In this document: piece after piece, positions 11,008-23,459 of the stretch
Layout of the letters: the number at the start of each line of letters is the position of its first letter
How positions within the stretch are numbered: the first letter of the stretch is position 1
Assembly (NCBI GenBank): GCA_028554755.1
Contig: JAPTOF010000005.1
Location: forward strand, 9,743,501-9,807,500
Direction: 5' to 3'
DNA length: 64,000 nt
From: Cordia subcordata
Taxonomy: Eukaryota > Streptophyta > Magnoliopsida > Boraginales > Cordiaceae
Program-made: the position numbers and the translations under genes
The notes under the pieces: generated by a model
Told to the model about the DNA's origin: nothing
What the model saw: the letters and a program-made list of their open reading frames with translations, nothing else
Database searches by the model: none

Positions 11008-14000
11008 ATGGATGTGGCTTCGTCTGATCAAACCACAAGCATTTGCAGTCATTGGTAAGTAGATTCTATCTTTGCCGGCTTATTATTTCTTTTTCCTTAT
11101 TTTTGTGAATAATTGCCATAAGTTAATTCTTTTGGGAATTTATTCTTTTTCTTTTTCTTTTTTTGTTGCTTATTTCTATAGCTAAACAAACGTCTAAAAA
11201 GAAAAAGGGAAAAAAAGAAGACCTTGTGAATTATATAATTCATTGATGCCCATGTAGTTTTAAGTGCTAAGACTGGCCATGTTGCTTGTGTCTCTGATTG
11301 TATCTACATATACATATCTGGCATATATCTTGTAATGCGCAGTTGCATGTGAATGTACACAACCATCAAATGTGGATTTATGAGGATTTCTATTAGGTTT
11401 ATGGATAAATACATTTAACTTTGATTGTGGAATGTGTTGATGGTGTTTATTGGAGCCGATCAATATAGAGTATGCGCTCCTTTTAGGATCCCGAAGTTTA
11501 TTTGTCTGAATGTCGGGTTTGAAACTGGATTATTCTTTTATTTTTCTTCTACCCCTTGCTGGTGTACCGATATGGATATTTAAGTTCTATAAGGACTGAC
11601 AATAAGATCCTGGATGCGTCTTATCATTAACCAGAATGAAATATGATAGCGTTGGTTAATTACTCATTAGGGTGATGTAGAAGTAAAATATATTTGTTCA
11701 AACTCTTTTTATGATCATTGATTGATGAGGTAAGCTTTAATATTATGTCGGACTATGCTTTTCTGAAAGGCTATTTCCATTTTTAGTAACAAGATGAAGC
11801 AAAAGTAGGGCCAATCTGGGAGTTACAGTTTGTTTGGAATAAATGAATTCCATAAAATTTTTTGGAATTCATTTGCAAATCCAATTTTTTATGTTCAATA
11901 GCATTTTTTTTAAAATATAGAATTTATTTAGAAATCAAAGATTTGCAAATGTTGGAATTACTCAAGTTTTACTCAAATCCTAGCCTAAGAGGCAGAATTT
12001 GTAAACCAAGGCCAAGTACAGAAAAAAATCTTAAAAAGACAAATATTCTTATAAAATATAACAAATACAATATTATTTTTTGTATATTGTCCCTAGCTGC
12101 TAGTTGATTGATTATGAGAAATCTATATAGATAACAAGGAATGTTTATTAATGAAGAGTTTGTGCATTCACAAAACCCCACTATGTGAGAAAAAAGATAT
12201 AATAATAATAAAATCTTACTAGTGTTCGATTTTGGGACTTTTGCCATCGTTATGTAGAAAGAACTATTACACGAACAAGGCATCTATGTGGATATTTAAT
12301 TGGCTTAATCTTTGACTTTAAGTTTCACCTTTAAGAGCACAAACCCACAAGTTCTCTGTATGCTTGCATTAGAGGTTGAATTTAAACTTTGTTTCAGGAG
12401 TTGGGATAGCCATTACAGAAGGATTTTAATTGTTTCTCCTCCAATTTATTTGAATAAAGAGTACTTAAGTAAAGTATCCGTATTAATTTCAATGTTGTAT
12501 GTGTTTCAACCCCAATTTGGATTTATAAATGATAGAATTTACTTAAAGTTGCTTATAGTTCCAAACAACAGGATTCATTTGAAAATACAAATCCTCAACG
12601 AATTCCACACCCAAAGTCTTTCCAAATATTATGTTAATAGCATTAACAAAGATGGATTTGTGAATGAGAAATCAAGTTTCCTATATTCATAGGAATAAGG
12701 AGAATGACAAAATGCTCAAGTGGGTTGTTGGATGTAATCGTAAGAGTTATTTTTTATCATCCCCGTAGTTCTGCTTCTTGCTGTAAAAATGAAGAAAGCC
12801 TTGTCAGAAATCGCAGGTTGGGTTGGTCCAACCGAGAAAGGCATGGGAGTCTTTGGGCATTGCTTGGACAGAGTTAAATAAAGACTGGCTACCTAGCAGG
12901 AAAATGAATGCGCGTTGGTGCAACAGCTTTGGTGCCCCTTGCCTGTTACCTTCGTGCACACTTTGTATATATCTATCTCCATCCAACCAAAGACATCCAT
13001 ACCATAGAGAATTAGGCTTGGCAAATACGAGGCTAGGGACCATGCTACCCTATTTTTTCCCCGTGGTTAAAAGAACACTAGCCAAGGAACTCAAAACCAC
13101 AAGTAGACCCACGATTAGGCTAGTAGATGTTCCTGCTCAAGAATGCTAGGGTAAGGCTGCTGTACTTCGATGCTGAGGAAGGTCCTTCTTGTGCCAGGTC
13201 CTTCTTGTGCCTATTGGTTGATGAAACTATAACAATGTGTACGTTGGTCACTTATAGAAAGAGTACCATGGCAGGTTACTTCTTGGGCTTTGTACGGTCT
13301 CTGTATTGGAGACCAGTCTACATTCTATTCATTTTTCATACTCTTCTCTTTTCTATAGGTATTCTCATGTCGGCGCTTTGCAGCATCTGCAGTCCATTTA
13401 TATATATGTGTGTTTGTGTGTGTGTGTGTGCGCAAAAAGAATCAGCAGGGCTGGACTTAGATCTTTGATCATTTTTGTGTCCTTTGAAATTTTCTCTGAG
13501 TTCTTCCTGTATGTTAAAATCACTAGCTATATAGTAGGAGGGGCGTAAATCTTTTAAGTTATGTCTAGCGTCTCTGTTTATGGGAGCTCAAGAGCTGGTA
13601 TCTGGTGTACTGATAACTTGATTCAGACTTGATTGACAGAACTAGAAACTTATCCAGATTTTGTTGACTGCTTTACTTGTCCAATGAGTACTAATTCTAA
13701 TATTGTATCCTAAATCAAATCTTTTTAAGTGCCATTGACTGCATATTGCATGAATATTAACTGTTGACAAATTTCAGGGTCGTTACCTAGAAATATTGTT
13801 GCTAATTGTTGATCTATCCAAAATATCTTATTTCCAGTGATAGAGCAATTCCTTCTTCCAACATTGATCTGCATTTTGCTCACTGTTCACGGAATCTAGA
13901 AAAATGTAAAGTCTGTGGCGATATGGTTCCAAAAAAGTATGCTGAAGAACATTACTTGAGTAATCACGCTCCTGTAAGTCATTTACCTTATCCCTTGAAC

Positions 14001-17000
14001 TTCTGCTATATGTTTTCTCCATGTAAGGAAGTCCTTTTAGGATGAGAATTATCATATTTGTATTTGCTTAGATTTGGTGTAGATTGATTCTTATGCTTTC
14101 AGCTCAGAAGTATTTGTCATTTTTATTATGTAAATATGGTCCTGCCATGATATCAAAATTAGTTTAAGACTTTTTTCCCCCAGCCCAACAGTACTGGTCA
14201 TATTCTCGATATGTAAATTAATGGTCATGCTATGATATTGAGATTAATTAAAAACTTGGGATCCATATTCAATATTTTTTCACTGTTTTGCTGACTGTGT
14301 TTTCACAACTCACAATCCAGTGCATCATATTCAATAAGAAATTTGTGATAATAAAATTGCACTTTAACAGCTGGAATTTTTATTTACTGCTTATAAAATA
14401 GAACTGATGTTTACCTATCAAAATTAAAATAACAAAGGTGTTAATGTCTTGAAATAAGATCTTGCTGGTGTAGATTGCAAAATGCAGACAGAAATAATGG
14501 ACAAGTTATAGATTAGACTATTGTGTTATGCATGTATTTGGATTTGTCATTGTGTAACAGTCTGGTAGGTTTAGCAAATGTATCAGTTACTTACTTAGCC
14601 TAATCGTTGAAAGCTGGACAATAACTGTTAAGAGCACTCTAAAAATACTTATAGAAGTACATTTTACTAATAACAATCAGATATTTTCCACTCAAATTCT
14701 TTCAAGTTCATCTCTCTTTAAGTAATACTATCAAACAAGTTCGTGATGTTGCAATAAAACTTGATATTCATAACCTAGCAGTCTAAAGTTACAGATGCTA
14801 ATGCTCATCGGTGAATGGTACCTCAGTGAACTGTGCTCTATGCTCTTGGTGTTACTCGGTGTCTCCTGGTAAAAAAAGTTATATTTTTTATCATAGAAAC
14901 CTCTTGTAATATTCGAGGTGAGAAATGACTTTCTACCTTTTCTTTTTATCCTTTCCATCCCTTTTAGCGGGCAAGATCATTTTTTGACAGTTAAATTGCA
15001 GCATTCCTTCAACCATCAACTTCAATAAGAACAGCTGAAAGCTCAGCTTTACAACTTTTCTCTAGTAATTCCCTTTGGATATCTTTACTTGTCAATACGG
15101 AATGGACCTCATTTGACAAGTAATATGAAAATTGTAGAAAAAAGAAGAGTTTTCACTTTAGCCTCCATTTCCAATTGATCCTTCCAAATTCTGAGGTCTG
15201 CCTTGTTTATCCGTCAAGTATATTCCTGTTCTCAATCTTACGCTAATTCTGTAGCGCTTCTCTTCTACTATAATCCTTAGTGTCAATTTTCTTTTCTAGA
15301 CCTTCTTTGCCAATGAGAGGCCTGCCTTCAACCTCAAAATATTTTATTTTAGGGAAGTCAAAAAAAGTTATCGCCTTTGTCATCATTTCTGAAAGTTCCA
15401 CCCTTGGGATTTTGGGATAGGAATTCCTATTGATTATCTATTTGTAGGATCAGCAGAAGAAGAAGAAATCAATTGTAAAATAACATGATGGTTGGTCATG
15501 TCTTCAGGACATCTCATTTTATAAGTAGTGATGATTTGAGAAAAAAGTTCACAAGTGGGGCCTTTTGCCTTTTTCATGTCTTTCATTTTTCTTTTTCTTC
15601 ATCTAAGCAATTTAGTAGTTTTTTTTCCCCTTTTTTCCGAACCGAAAGAGCTAAAAAAAGGTGAATATATGTGATTATGAATTGTGCTGCATCATTTTCA
15701 AAGGCTTCTTGCCTCGTTTTATTCAAAATTATTTTTTTGGGAATAACTTTTCCTTTTTGATGTTGAAGAAATTATCCTGACAATCTGAAATTTCATGGAA
15801 ATACTACCATATGGATTTTTTAGATGGTGATACAATGATTTAGTTTGTTTGACCAAAAGAAGTGAAAGGACAGATTCAATTTGGGATGGAGGGAGTATCA
15901 AGCTTTGACACAGTATTCTTTGGCTCGTAGCATTTCCAGTCCATGTATATATTTATACTTTGGATGCTGCTGGATGTGATGTTGTCATAATCGGAAAAAG
16001 AGGCGAGGGGTGTGGGCTGTTGGGGCATAGCTACTGGTATATATGATCTCATGGGAGCATTTGGTTCATAGAATGGTTTTCTATTCCCAGAATGTTATTA
16101 AAATTGTTTGTTATGCTAAAATTATTCCTAGGAAAATTATTAAAATTGTTTGTTATGCTAAAATTATTCCTAGGAAAATTAAGGATAATTCCCAGAATAT
16201 TTACTTGATATGTTTGGTTTAAGCTCAATATTCCTGGAAATTTGATCCATTTTCCAAAATGTCCCTAATTTAGAAAAGATAAGATATCAAATTTCTAGCA
16301 TGGTCTGCAACATGTGTAGTGTGTCCATAATGGGTGTACAGTATGTATAGTGTGTGCATAATGTGCATGCAGCAGGTGTAGTGATGTATAAGTAGTGTGT
16401 GTAACATGTGCATAGTGTGTGTTTGTCATGTTGACCGTCTGTGTGTTTGACCGCGTGTGTTCTCCAAATGTCTGCATTAAAAAGAAAAAAAATAATAGAA
16501 AAAATTATTATAGTTCTTGCTAGTGTGGGTTTTTTTTTTTTTTTTTGGGTGTGTGTGTGTGTCAACACACATTTCCACAACTTAGGAACATGAGATTCTC
16601 TTTTTTTTTGGGGTGCGTGTGTGTGTGTGTGTGTCAACACACATTTCCACAACTTAGGAACGCGAGATTCCCAGTCTCTCACATGCGAATGAAAATTGGA
16701 AAATTAATGGGAACATTAGATTTTTGGGAATGTGATATTCCCAGGAATGCTTTTTTATTCTATGAACCAAATATGGGAATTTAACATTCCTGACTTTGCA
16801 TTTATGGACATTGTATAAGATTCCACGAACCAAATGCCTGCTTTAGGTTTTCCCATTGCTTTGGATAGGTGCGATCCTTAAATAATGAAGAGAAACAAGT
16901 GGCTATGGAAAATGCAGGAATTATATCCAAATACATCCTTCAACATATCAGACAAAAAGAAATAGATGAGGCGAGTGCTGTTCATCCTTCTACTCGTGAT

Positions 17001-20000
17001 TTTTAGAGAATTACCTTATACTGAACACATCAACATATCTTTCTATCAATCTATATCTTTCCTCTTCACACATAGTTCTTGGTTTAGGATATTTTTGCCC
17101 ATAACCAATATTTTCCTGGAAACGTTCCAAGTAGAAGCAACTGAGGAAGAAGTGGAAGAAAGAGGTGGAGGGAACCTACTAATAGAGAAAAGTGGAATAA
17201 CTCAACTCTTGTGCATTATATTAGAACATCCAGTGAGCTGAGCAATCTCTTTGAAATATGACTTGAAGTAGTACAGATGATCTCCTTGTTGGATAAGTTG
17301 AACCACTTATCGTTTTTTTACCTTTTCTATGAGCAATGCAAATTGCATTGGACTTGTCAGATTATCCAATTGTAAGGACTTAAGTTTCATTCTACTGAAC
17401 TTGATTTAATCCGATATGATTTGAGTTCTACCAATGACTTTTATCAACTGATGTGGCATGTGTTGGTTATTTTCCTTCTAATAGATTGGGTCCAATAAAT
17501 TTAAACTGACAAAGATTGTTTGCCACATCTGATTTGGTGCAAGTTTTTGATGAATTTTATAAGTATATGTGTTACTCTTTCAAAATATGGTTTGAAGCCT
17601 TGGGGGCGTTTGCTCTTCTTATTTTCTGTCAGTGAGTGCTGTAAACTTGTTGAGTGGTTTTGCTGAAGTATTGACTTTGATGTCTTGGAACAGGTGTCTT
17701 GCTCCCTGTGTAGTGAGATTATGGATCGTGAAATTTTAGCTGTCCATAAAGGTGAAAATTGCCCTCAAAGAATGGTGACATGCGAATATTGTGAATTCCC
17801 ATTGGCTGCAATTGACTTATTTGCACATCAGGTAGTGACTCTCCTTGATATAAAAGTGCTGCATGCTCTTTGGATGTAATATGTTTCTCTTTATAAATTC
17901 AGGAAGTGTGTGGGAATCGAACAGAATTATGCCATTTGTGCAACAGATATATTAGACTTCGTGAAATAAATGGCCATCAAAGCAGATGCAATGGTGTCCC
18001 AGACAGTATTGCAGAATCTTCCAGGTAAAAGGAGTCATCAGTAAATATTCTGTTAACTTCTTGGCTTTCTCTCTGTCTGTCCCTCTCGTACATTGAAGTT
18101 ACTTGTAATATTACATAAAAATAAAGGTACATGCCTTTTTAGTGTATGCTACATGTCATTATTTTAAACCCTCTCTTCCATATAACAAAGCATCTATTCT
18201 ACGCTTCTATGTATACACAATTATTACCTAATTTAAATCTATTTCATCATCAATTAATGATATTTTTTTTCATCTAAAAATAACATTCAAAAAAATCTTT
18301 TATTTCTTTTTTTTTCCCCTCTCATATTAGGTCATTTTCTGATTTTACTTTTTTCTCAATTTAAATATTTTATTTAATTATTGAAGATTTTTCATAAATA
18401 ATTTAAACATTTTGTTCAATTACTAGAGATTTCTCATGAAAACATTATTAGCATTGAAAACTTACCAAGAATTAAATTTTAAAAGATATATTTACATTTC
18501 ATCCTCATATAGAATGCAAAAATCAGAAATCAATAATAAATACAGATGTTAAAAACACGTATTTCTCCTATGCATCACATAGGGATAGTCTAGTTTGTCT
18601 ATAAATACACAGACCCATGGCTTTTTCTCAAAGATTAAATTTCACAAATGAAAAGACTAGAAGTTTCAACTGAAAGTGGACGATAGATGGCCTTTATATA
18701 ATTGGCATTGGCCAAGCGATCAGTAATAAATTTAGAAAGTAGAAGAGAAACAGTTACGTCATTTGAATAACGTATTGAGTGTTTGATATTGGATTGTCCG
18801 GTGAAAGAAATGGATGATTAAAAAGTACAAGGGAATGAAGCCCCCTTAGAAGATCCAACATAACCTTGCTAATTGGAGAAAAGGGAAAAGTGATTGCTGG
18901 TGTAATCTCAGTGAAAAAAATTGAGGATCAGAAAGAGTAGTCAATAGACTTGAAATATTAATTATTGATTGCCGAAACAGTTTTAATTGGTTTAATCTAT
19001 TAGTGAGTTTTTATGTTTGCGTAGGACAGGTGTTGATATAATATTTATGCTCAGTGTTCCTGTCTCATACTTAGAGTCCAATACCAAAAGCATGTCTGAT
19101 ATAGTTATTCTTTAACTTTGGGTTAAGAATTTATGTATCTTATATATTAAATATCCTTATGTTATTAAGTTCAGGCATTGACTGCATGTCCTGCACTCGC
19201 AGACAAATCTGACCCATAAGCAACACAAGTCATTGTCCATTTAATTAGTCCAGTTAACACGAGTTTATAATTTCTAAAGCCTTCTCATATTCGTTGACTA
19301 CTTTCTTATTATAGAAAGACAGAATTGAGAGAAAAGACTCTTTGTATATTAATATATGTCGTATGTATATATTGAGTGTCTGGTATGGACATGATGACTT
19401 GCTGATTAAGTAACTAATAAGGAAAGTTAATTAAGGCTAATTAATTAGACCTAAACTGGTGCTTATTAAGCTGCCTTATTAATTCATTGACTAATTTATG
19501 CTAATACTAATACTCCCACAAGTTGGAGCATAGATATTCATCATGCGCAGCTTGTTACACCTTGCTTTCCTATGTGAACATGAGGCATGGATATTATCCC
19601 TTGCTGAACTTTTCCATTGGATGAAATGGCAATATTTTGTTCTCTTGCAAAAAGCTGGGTTGGATGCACTGTGAATAGCTGGTTAATGAAGCGCCATGAT
19701 GACAGTGGAAACCTGAGGACGGGATGTAGGGCCCTGGAACTGATTCTATTGAGCAAACTGCCCACTGTACATGGTAATAGGATGCTAGTCACATGAAAAA
19801 TGGTGATTAACCATTGCATTTTCAAATTCTAGGATGGGGAGGCTTGCCATTAAGTTAACAATAATATTTCTTAGGGTGTCCTGGCTGCTAGTAGTAGTTA
19901 CCTATGTCAATGAATTTCTGCTCATTGCCACAGCCTGTACTAAATTCAACAAGAGCTGATGCCACATCGGTACTAGGCTTGCTGTATTCATGAGTGAAGC

Positions 20001-21191
20001 TTAGGAATTTCTAGAACACCTCTTTTAGTGTCAACTTACTGCACCCAGTCAAGATTTGAGAACGAGCAATGCTAAAGTCAGACTGTAACCCTGGCAAAAA
20101 ATGCATGACAGCCAGCTGCCCACACTGAGCCTGAATGGTCTTAACATCACCAGTAATGGGTAGCATAGTATCCTATTCTTCAAACAAACACTTAAATTTA
20201 GCAAATCCTCCTTTTGACTAGTGCAGAAAAAATTGTGTTAAAATTGTGAAGAGAGGTCCTTTTCCCCAGATTAGATTTCCCCCCAAGTACTCCCAAAGTT
20301 CTTTCACTGTATTACAATGTTGAGTAATATCATCAATCTAGGAGTCAAGGTGTGCTGAATTGATGAATATAATCTTTTGTCCTCCTGCATCTACTATTCT
20401 TAGGTTTCCTATCTGAGGGAGGATTTTCAGTAACATGAGCCAGCAACTTGAGCCCACAGATATCGTCTCGAGTGCCTTTTTCCATTGAGGATAATTGTGA
20501 GAATCAATGAGTTTCCTGTCCATAAGTTCTCTAGGAGTGGGGGTGAGTCCAGAAACATTATGTCGTCCATTAGAAGAGCCCTCAATAATGGAGCTATAAG
20601 GTGCTCTTCTGCCATTGTGTCACTCCACCCACCAGCCAGAAAACAGAAGGGTAACGGAGAGAGGAAAAAAGGCAGCTGTACCTTCATAGCACCACACTTA
20701 CGAGCACAGTTTTGATCAAGCGAAGACGTGTTTGAAACATGGTGAGTGATGCATTAGCCAGAGCGAGAGAAACACAGTACCTATGTACTCGGTATATAAA
20801 CACATTCTCCACCTAGACTGCAAGTATATCCCTGGTATACTTGATACATAATACGAACATCCTTCCCTGTATTGGATGATCTTCTGTTTCATAAGATATT
20901 AGATAAATGTATATACATTATTATGTTATTTGTGTACTTGTGTGGGCATTATATGGCATAGCTCAAGATCTATGGAATTTATTGTGTGGCGATCACTTGA
21001 CTATTGTGCTGTTCTTTTATATCTGTTTTAGGGAGAGACAGGTGCCTGAACGAGAGCGTGGTGCTCCAAGAAGACAGCCACATGAGTTCTCAAGGAAGCG
21101 CTTGCTGTTTACCATAGCAATCACAGGCATCGCGGTTCTGTTAGGTTCTATTATATTCCAGAAGAAAACTGAGGGCAATCAAGTACAGTGA
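11008..21191 (+). CDS. TRAF-type zinc-finger protein with C-terminal membrane anchor (200 aa, five coding exons)
   Basis: Exons 11008-11054, 13838-13973, 17694-17831, 17903-18024 and 21032-21191 join in frame at GT-AG introns to a 200-residue protein. Cys/His pairs fill residues 13-136: C13-C16, H28/H31-C32, C39-C42, H54/H59, C64-C67, H79-C84, C91-C94, H106, C110, C117-C120, H132-C136. This is the repeated spacing of TRAF-type zinc fingers. An arginine-rich linker (148-171) precedes one hydrophobic segment (about 172-190) and a 10-residue tail, so it should be tail-anchored with the fingers in the cytosol. It resembles the small TRAF-type zinc-finger-related plant proteins such as Arabidopsis AT1G09920 (from memory). 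Such fingers bind proteins; the partner is unknown, and there is no RING or MATH domain. Introns 2, 3 and 5 in transcript order after the leader (2.8, 3.7 and 3.0 kb) are full of transposon debris, but the reading frame is intact. Confidence 0.88.
11830..12690. repeat. MITE-like intronic repeat cluster
   Basis: Inside the intron after exon 1. Segments at about 11832-11990 and 12390-12680 contain inverted AATTCC/GGAATT and GGATTT/AAATCC words typical of short non-autonomous DNA elements. I could not fix ends or target duplications. Between them (about 11990-12310) nothing is recognisable. Confidence 0.35.
13405..13431. repeat. (TG)n microsatellite
   Basis: A short GTGTGTTTGTGTGTGTGTGT tract in the intron before coding exon 2 of the zinc-finger gene. 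Confidence 0.8.
16058..16837. mobile_element. Non-autonomous DNA element with hypervariable TG-rich interior
   Basis: In the intron before coding exon 3. The left end GCATTTGGTTCATAGAAT and the reverse of the right end GCATTTGGTTCGTGGAAT match closely. The interior has a 44-bp direct repeat (TTATGCTAAAATTATTCCTA twice, about 16090-16180), a degenerate TGTGTA stretch (16300-16460) and a 70-bp unit with a (GT)n tract and CAACACACATTTCCACAAC repeated at about 16545-16610 and 16620-16680. A second ATTCTATGAACCAAAT near 16757 suggests nesting. Confidence 0.55.
18100..18593 (+). mobile_element. Small Helitron in the last intron of the zinc-finger gene
   Basis: The 3' end has a clean hairpin, CCTATG-catca-CATAGG (18567-18583), six bases before a terminal CTAG (18590-18593) that is followed by a host T: the Helitron terminus. 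The 5' end is less certain; the AATATTACATAAAAATAAAGG-like phrase near 18105 fits the usual AT-rich Helitron start. No helicase is encoded. Confidence 0.55.
19020..20880 (-). mobile_element. Ty1/copia retrotransposon remnant
   Basis: In the last intron, opposite to the gene. The minus strand at 20338-20715 reads a gag start with the copia phrase DRKLIDSHNYPQWKKALE (about 20520-20470) after a leader. At about 19560-19500 the minus strand reads the copia-like 3' end: GATGAATATCTATGCTCCAAC, then a purine tract and an LTR-like stretch down to about 19200. Most of the polyprotein is missing and the frames are broken. Outer limits are approximate, and I could not pair the LTRs. Confidence 0.6.
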
Positions 21192-22410
21192 CACTGGTTA
21201 TAAATTGCCAATGGAACCTAATCTGAATAGACTACACAAAGATGTTAATAGCTAAAAATGTATCTTATTACTGCCCTATGCTTCTTGACGTTGGCCTTTG
21301 TAGACAAGTTTATGCATATCTGCTTTGAAGTTTACCATTTATTTGTAGTAAATATGGTTATATGTGAAGTTGAAATTGATGGCGTGATCCTTTGTGAAGT
21401 TAAGAGAAATCTCATACTTGTTCTGGATTATATTGCTTTTTCTTTTTGTTGGCAGACACAAGGCATCCAAATTTTCTATATAAATTTAAAAAGTTAATTG
21501 TGAAAGTATATAATAATTAATATAATAATGACATCTTAATGTTTACAAGAGCATAAATAAGCGATTAAGTCATTGTAAGTAAAATTATGTTTTATAAAAA
21601 TTCTCAACATGACTTCATATTTTAGAATAATTGAATATTAAATTTATTTATCGATATTATCAAATATACTTTATACGTAAGAGACCAAATAATTATTTTT
21701 TGAGTTATTTTAGAAATTCTTTTCACCATTATAGTTAAAGACCAAATTAAGGCTTCATATTTGTGATGAAGATGAGAGGAATACTAAGACAATGAGTCAT
21801 ATATTAGATGGGAAATAAGATAAACCGGCCATGTAATTCATGTGATGCTGAGCATAAAAATTGTAAAAAAGATAAAGCAAAAAGGGGAGATTATACATGA
21901 ACGTAAATATGTGACGTATTACTAATTCAGTTGCGAACATGTACTATTTAATAATTGGTTGTGTAAGCAAACTCTTCAACGTAAGATGCTGGAACATAAT
22001 GGCCCCACATAGATGAAGATTTGCATACAAACGTTGCTTGCATATACTGTCGAAGTTAAGCCCAAAGAACCGAACTTAAAAGAGTGTCGCTTATGTTACT
22101 ACCTAATCACCAACAACGAGCAAGCTCATCAAGACAGGATATTGAAGGTCTCTTTTTAGCTTAAGAATTTGCGCGATTCATATGCAAACTTAAGAGAAAT
22201 TTCTTCAACGAGTAGAGCCATTAATGGAGAAATTTCTCTGCATTTCAGCTAAACCCGTTAAAAGACATTACAAACCTGTTGCAATTTGGAGGTGTCAACT
22301 TGAGTCCTTCAAGTGATCTGCCTTTCATTTGCCTCAGCAGCCAACGAATCTGTAACAGCTTCGTTTATTTTTTGAGTGATCTATTGCAGTTGTTATGTGC
22401 AAAAATCTTA
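21192..22410. other. 3' flank of the zinc-finger gene, no further gene seen
   Basis: Probable 3' UTR for a few hundred bases after the TGA at 21189-21191, then AT-rich intergenic DNA. No coding signal or recognisable element. Confidence 0.4.
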
Positions 22411-22419
22411 GATTGCATT

Positions 22420-22933
22420 TGGTTTGGAACACATTTTCTACTTTCCACTTTTTGAAATCAGTTTTCATTTTTCAGTTTTGTTATGATTTAGAAAATGTCT
22501 ACACATATTACACACACCACACATTATGCATATTATCCACGCTACATATATTACACACACTACGTCAATTACACACGCTACACACATTACACTCGCTATA
22601 GACTATACATATTACACATATTTCACGCTCTATATACTATACACAATACACCCATCACACGCACTACACTTATACTATACATTACATGCACTATACACAT
22701 TATACATATTACACATACTACATATATTACATACACGACATATTTTGCGCAAACACTACCTAATGTATGGAACGTGTGATATATGTGCAATGTTGTAATG
22801 TGCATAATGTGTGTAAAGTGTGGAATATATTCAATGTGTGTAGTATAAGTAGTGTGTAATTGTGTAATATATGTAAGGCATGTAATGTGTGTAGTGTGTA
22901 GTGTGTGTTATTTGTGTAGTGTGTGTAATGCGC
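22420..22933. repeat. Strand-switching CA/TG inverted structure
   Basis: After a GCATTTGGTTTGGAA end (near 22417), the plus strand is a degenerate run of TACACA and ATTACACAC words from about 22497 to 22745. It then flips to TGTGTA and GTGTAATG words from about 22763 to 22932. The two arms are complementary in kind and could fold into a long imperfect hairpin with a turn near 22755. Open frames of Thr/His/Tyr or Cys/Val repeats here are artefacts. Confidence 0.75.
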
Positions 22934-23260
22934 CACTACAAAAAAATGCCTAATTACGAGGCTTTTTTTTTTCCCCCAATGGTCAAGAAACCGTTGCCTG
23001 TTTGTGAAGATCTTATGCATATTAGTGGCGGTTCATTCATAAAATGCCGTTAATGACAATATTTTTAATTTTTATGGCATATTAGTTCAGGTGGGAGTCA
23101 CAAAAAGCCACCTATGACCTAGTAAGGTGGCAGTCAAGAAATGCCGTCTATGAACCGGTGAGTAAAGGTGGTATTCAGGAACCTGCCTAAGTTGAAGTAA
23201 CTAACCGCAGCATTTTTTTATTAACCACCGCTTATGTCCGTTGAATCCAATCCCTAAATT
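22934..23260 (+). mobile_element. CACTA (En/Spm-type) element end
   Basis: CACTACAAAAAAATGCC at 22934 is the classic CACTA terminus. Subterminal repeats follow: GGCGGTTCATTCATAAAATGCCG (about 23027-23048), GTGGGAGTCACAAAAAGCCAC and GGTGGCAGTCAAGAAATGCCG, alternating with TATGACC and TATGAACC words. I found no matching opposite end (TGTAGTG) in the window and no transposase. It starts where the TG arm of the inverted structure stops. Confidence 0.6.
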
Positions 23261-23400
23261 AATTAGCTACTTCTATTGCCACCAGTCTCCTTTTGTTTTT
23301 CCTAAGTATAAATCCATTCAGACAAAAAAAGAAAAAACAAAAGAAGGAAGAGCAGAGCTCCAACAAAGCGATTTATTCAACAGAAGACCTTTATAAGCGA

Positions 23401-23455
23401 ATACATACATACATACATATATATATATATACACACACACATACACACACACATC
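23401..23455. repeat. Compound microsatellite
   Basis: (CATA)n, then (TA)n, then (CA)n, directly visible. Confidence 0.85.
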
Positions 23456-23459
23456 TTTT

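Noticed and set aside
12804..13149. Open frames on both strands in a GC-richer patch
   Set aside because: Inside an intron, no recognised domain, no splice support; probably an unidentified transposon piece.
22495..22805. Open frames rich in Thr/His/Tyr or Cys/Val
   Set aside because: Translations of the CA/TG simple repeat, open in several frames at once.
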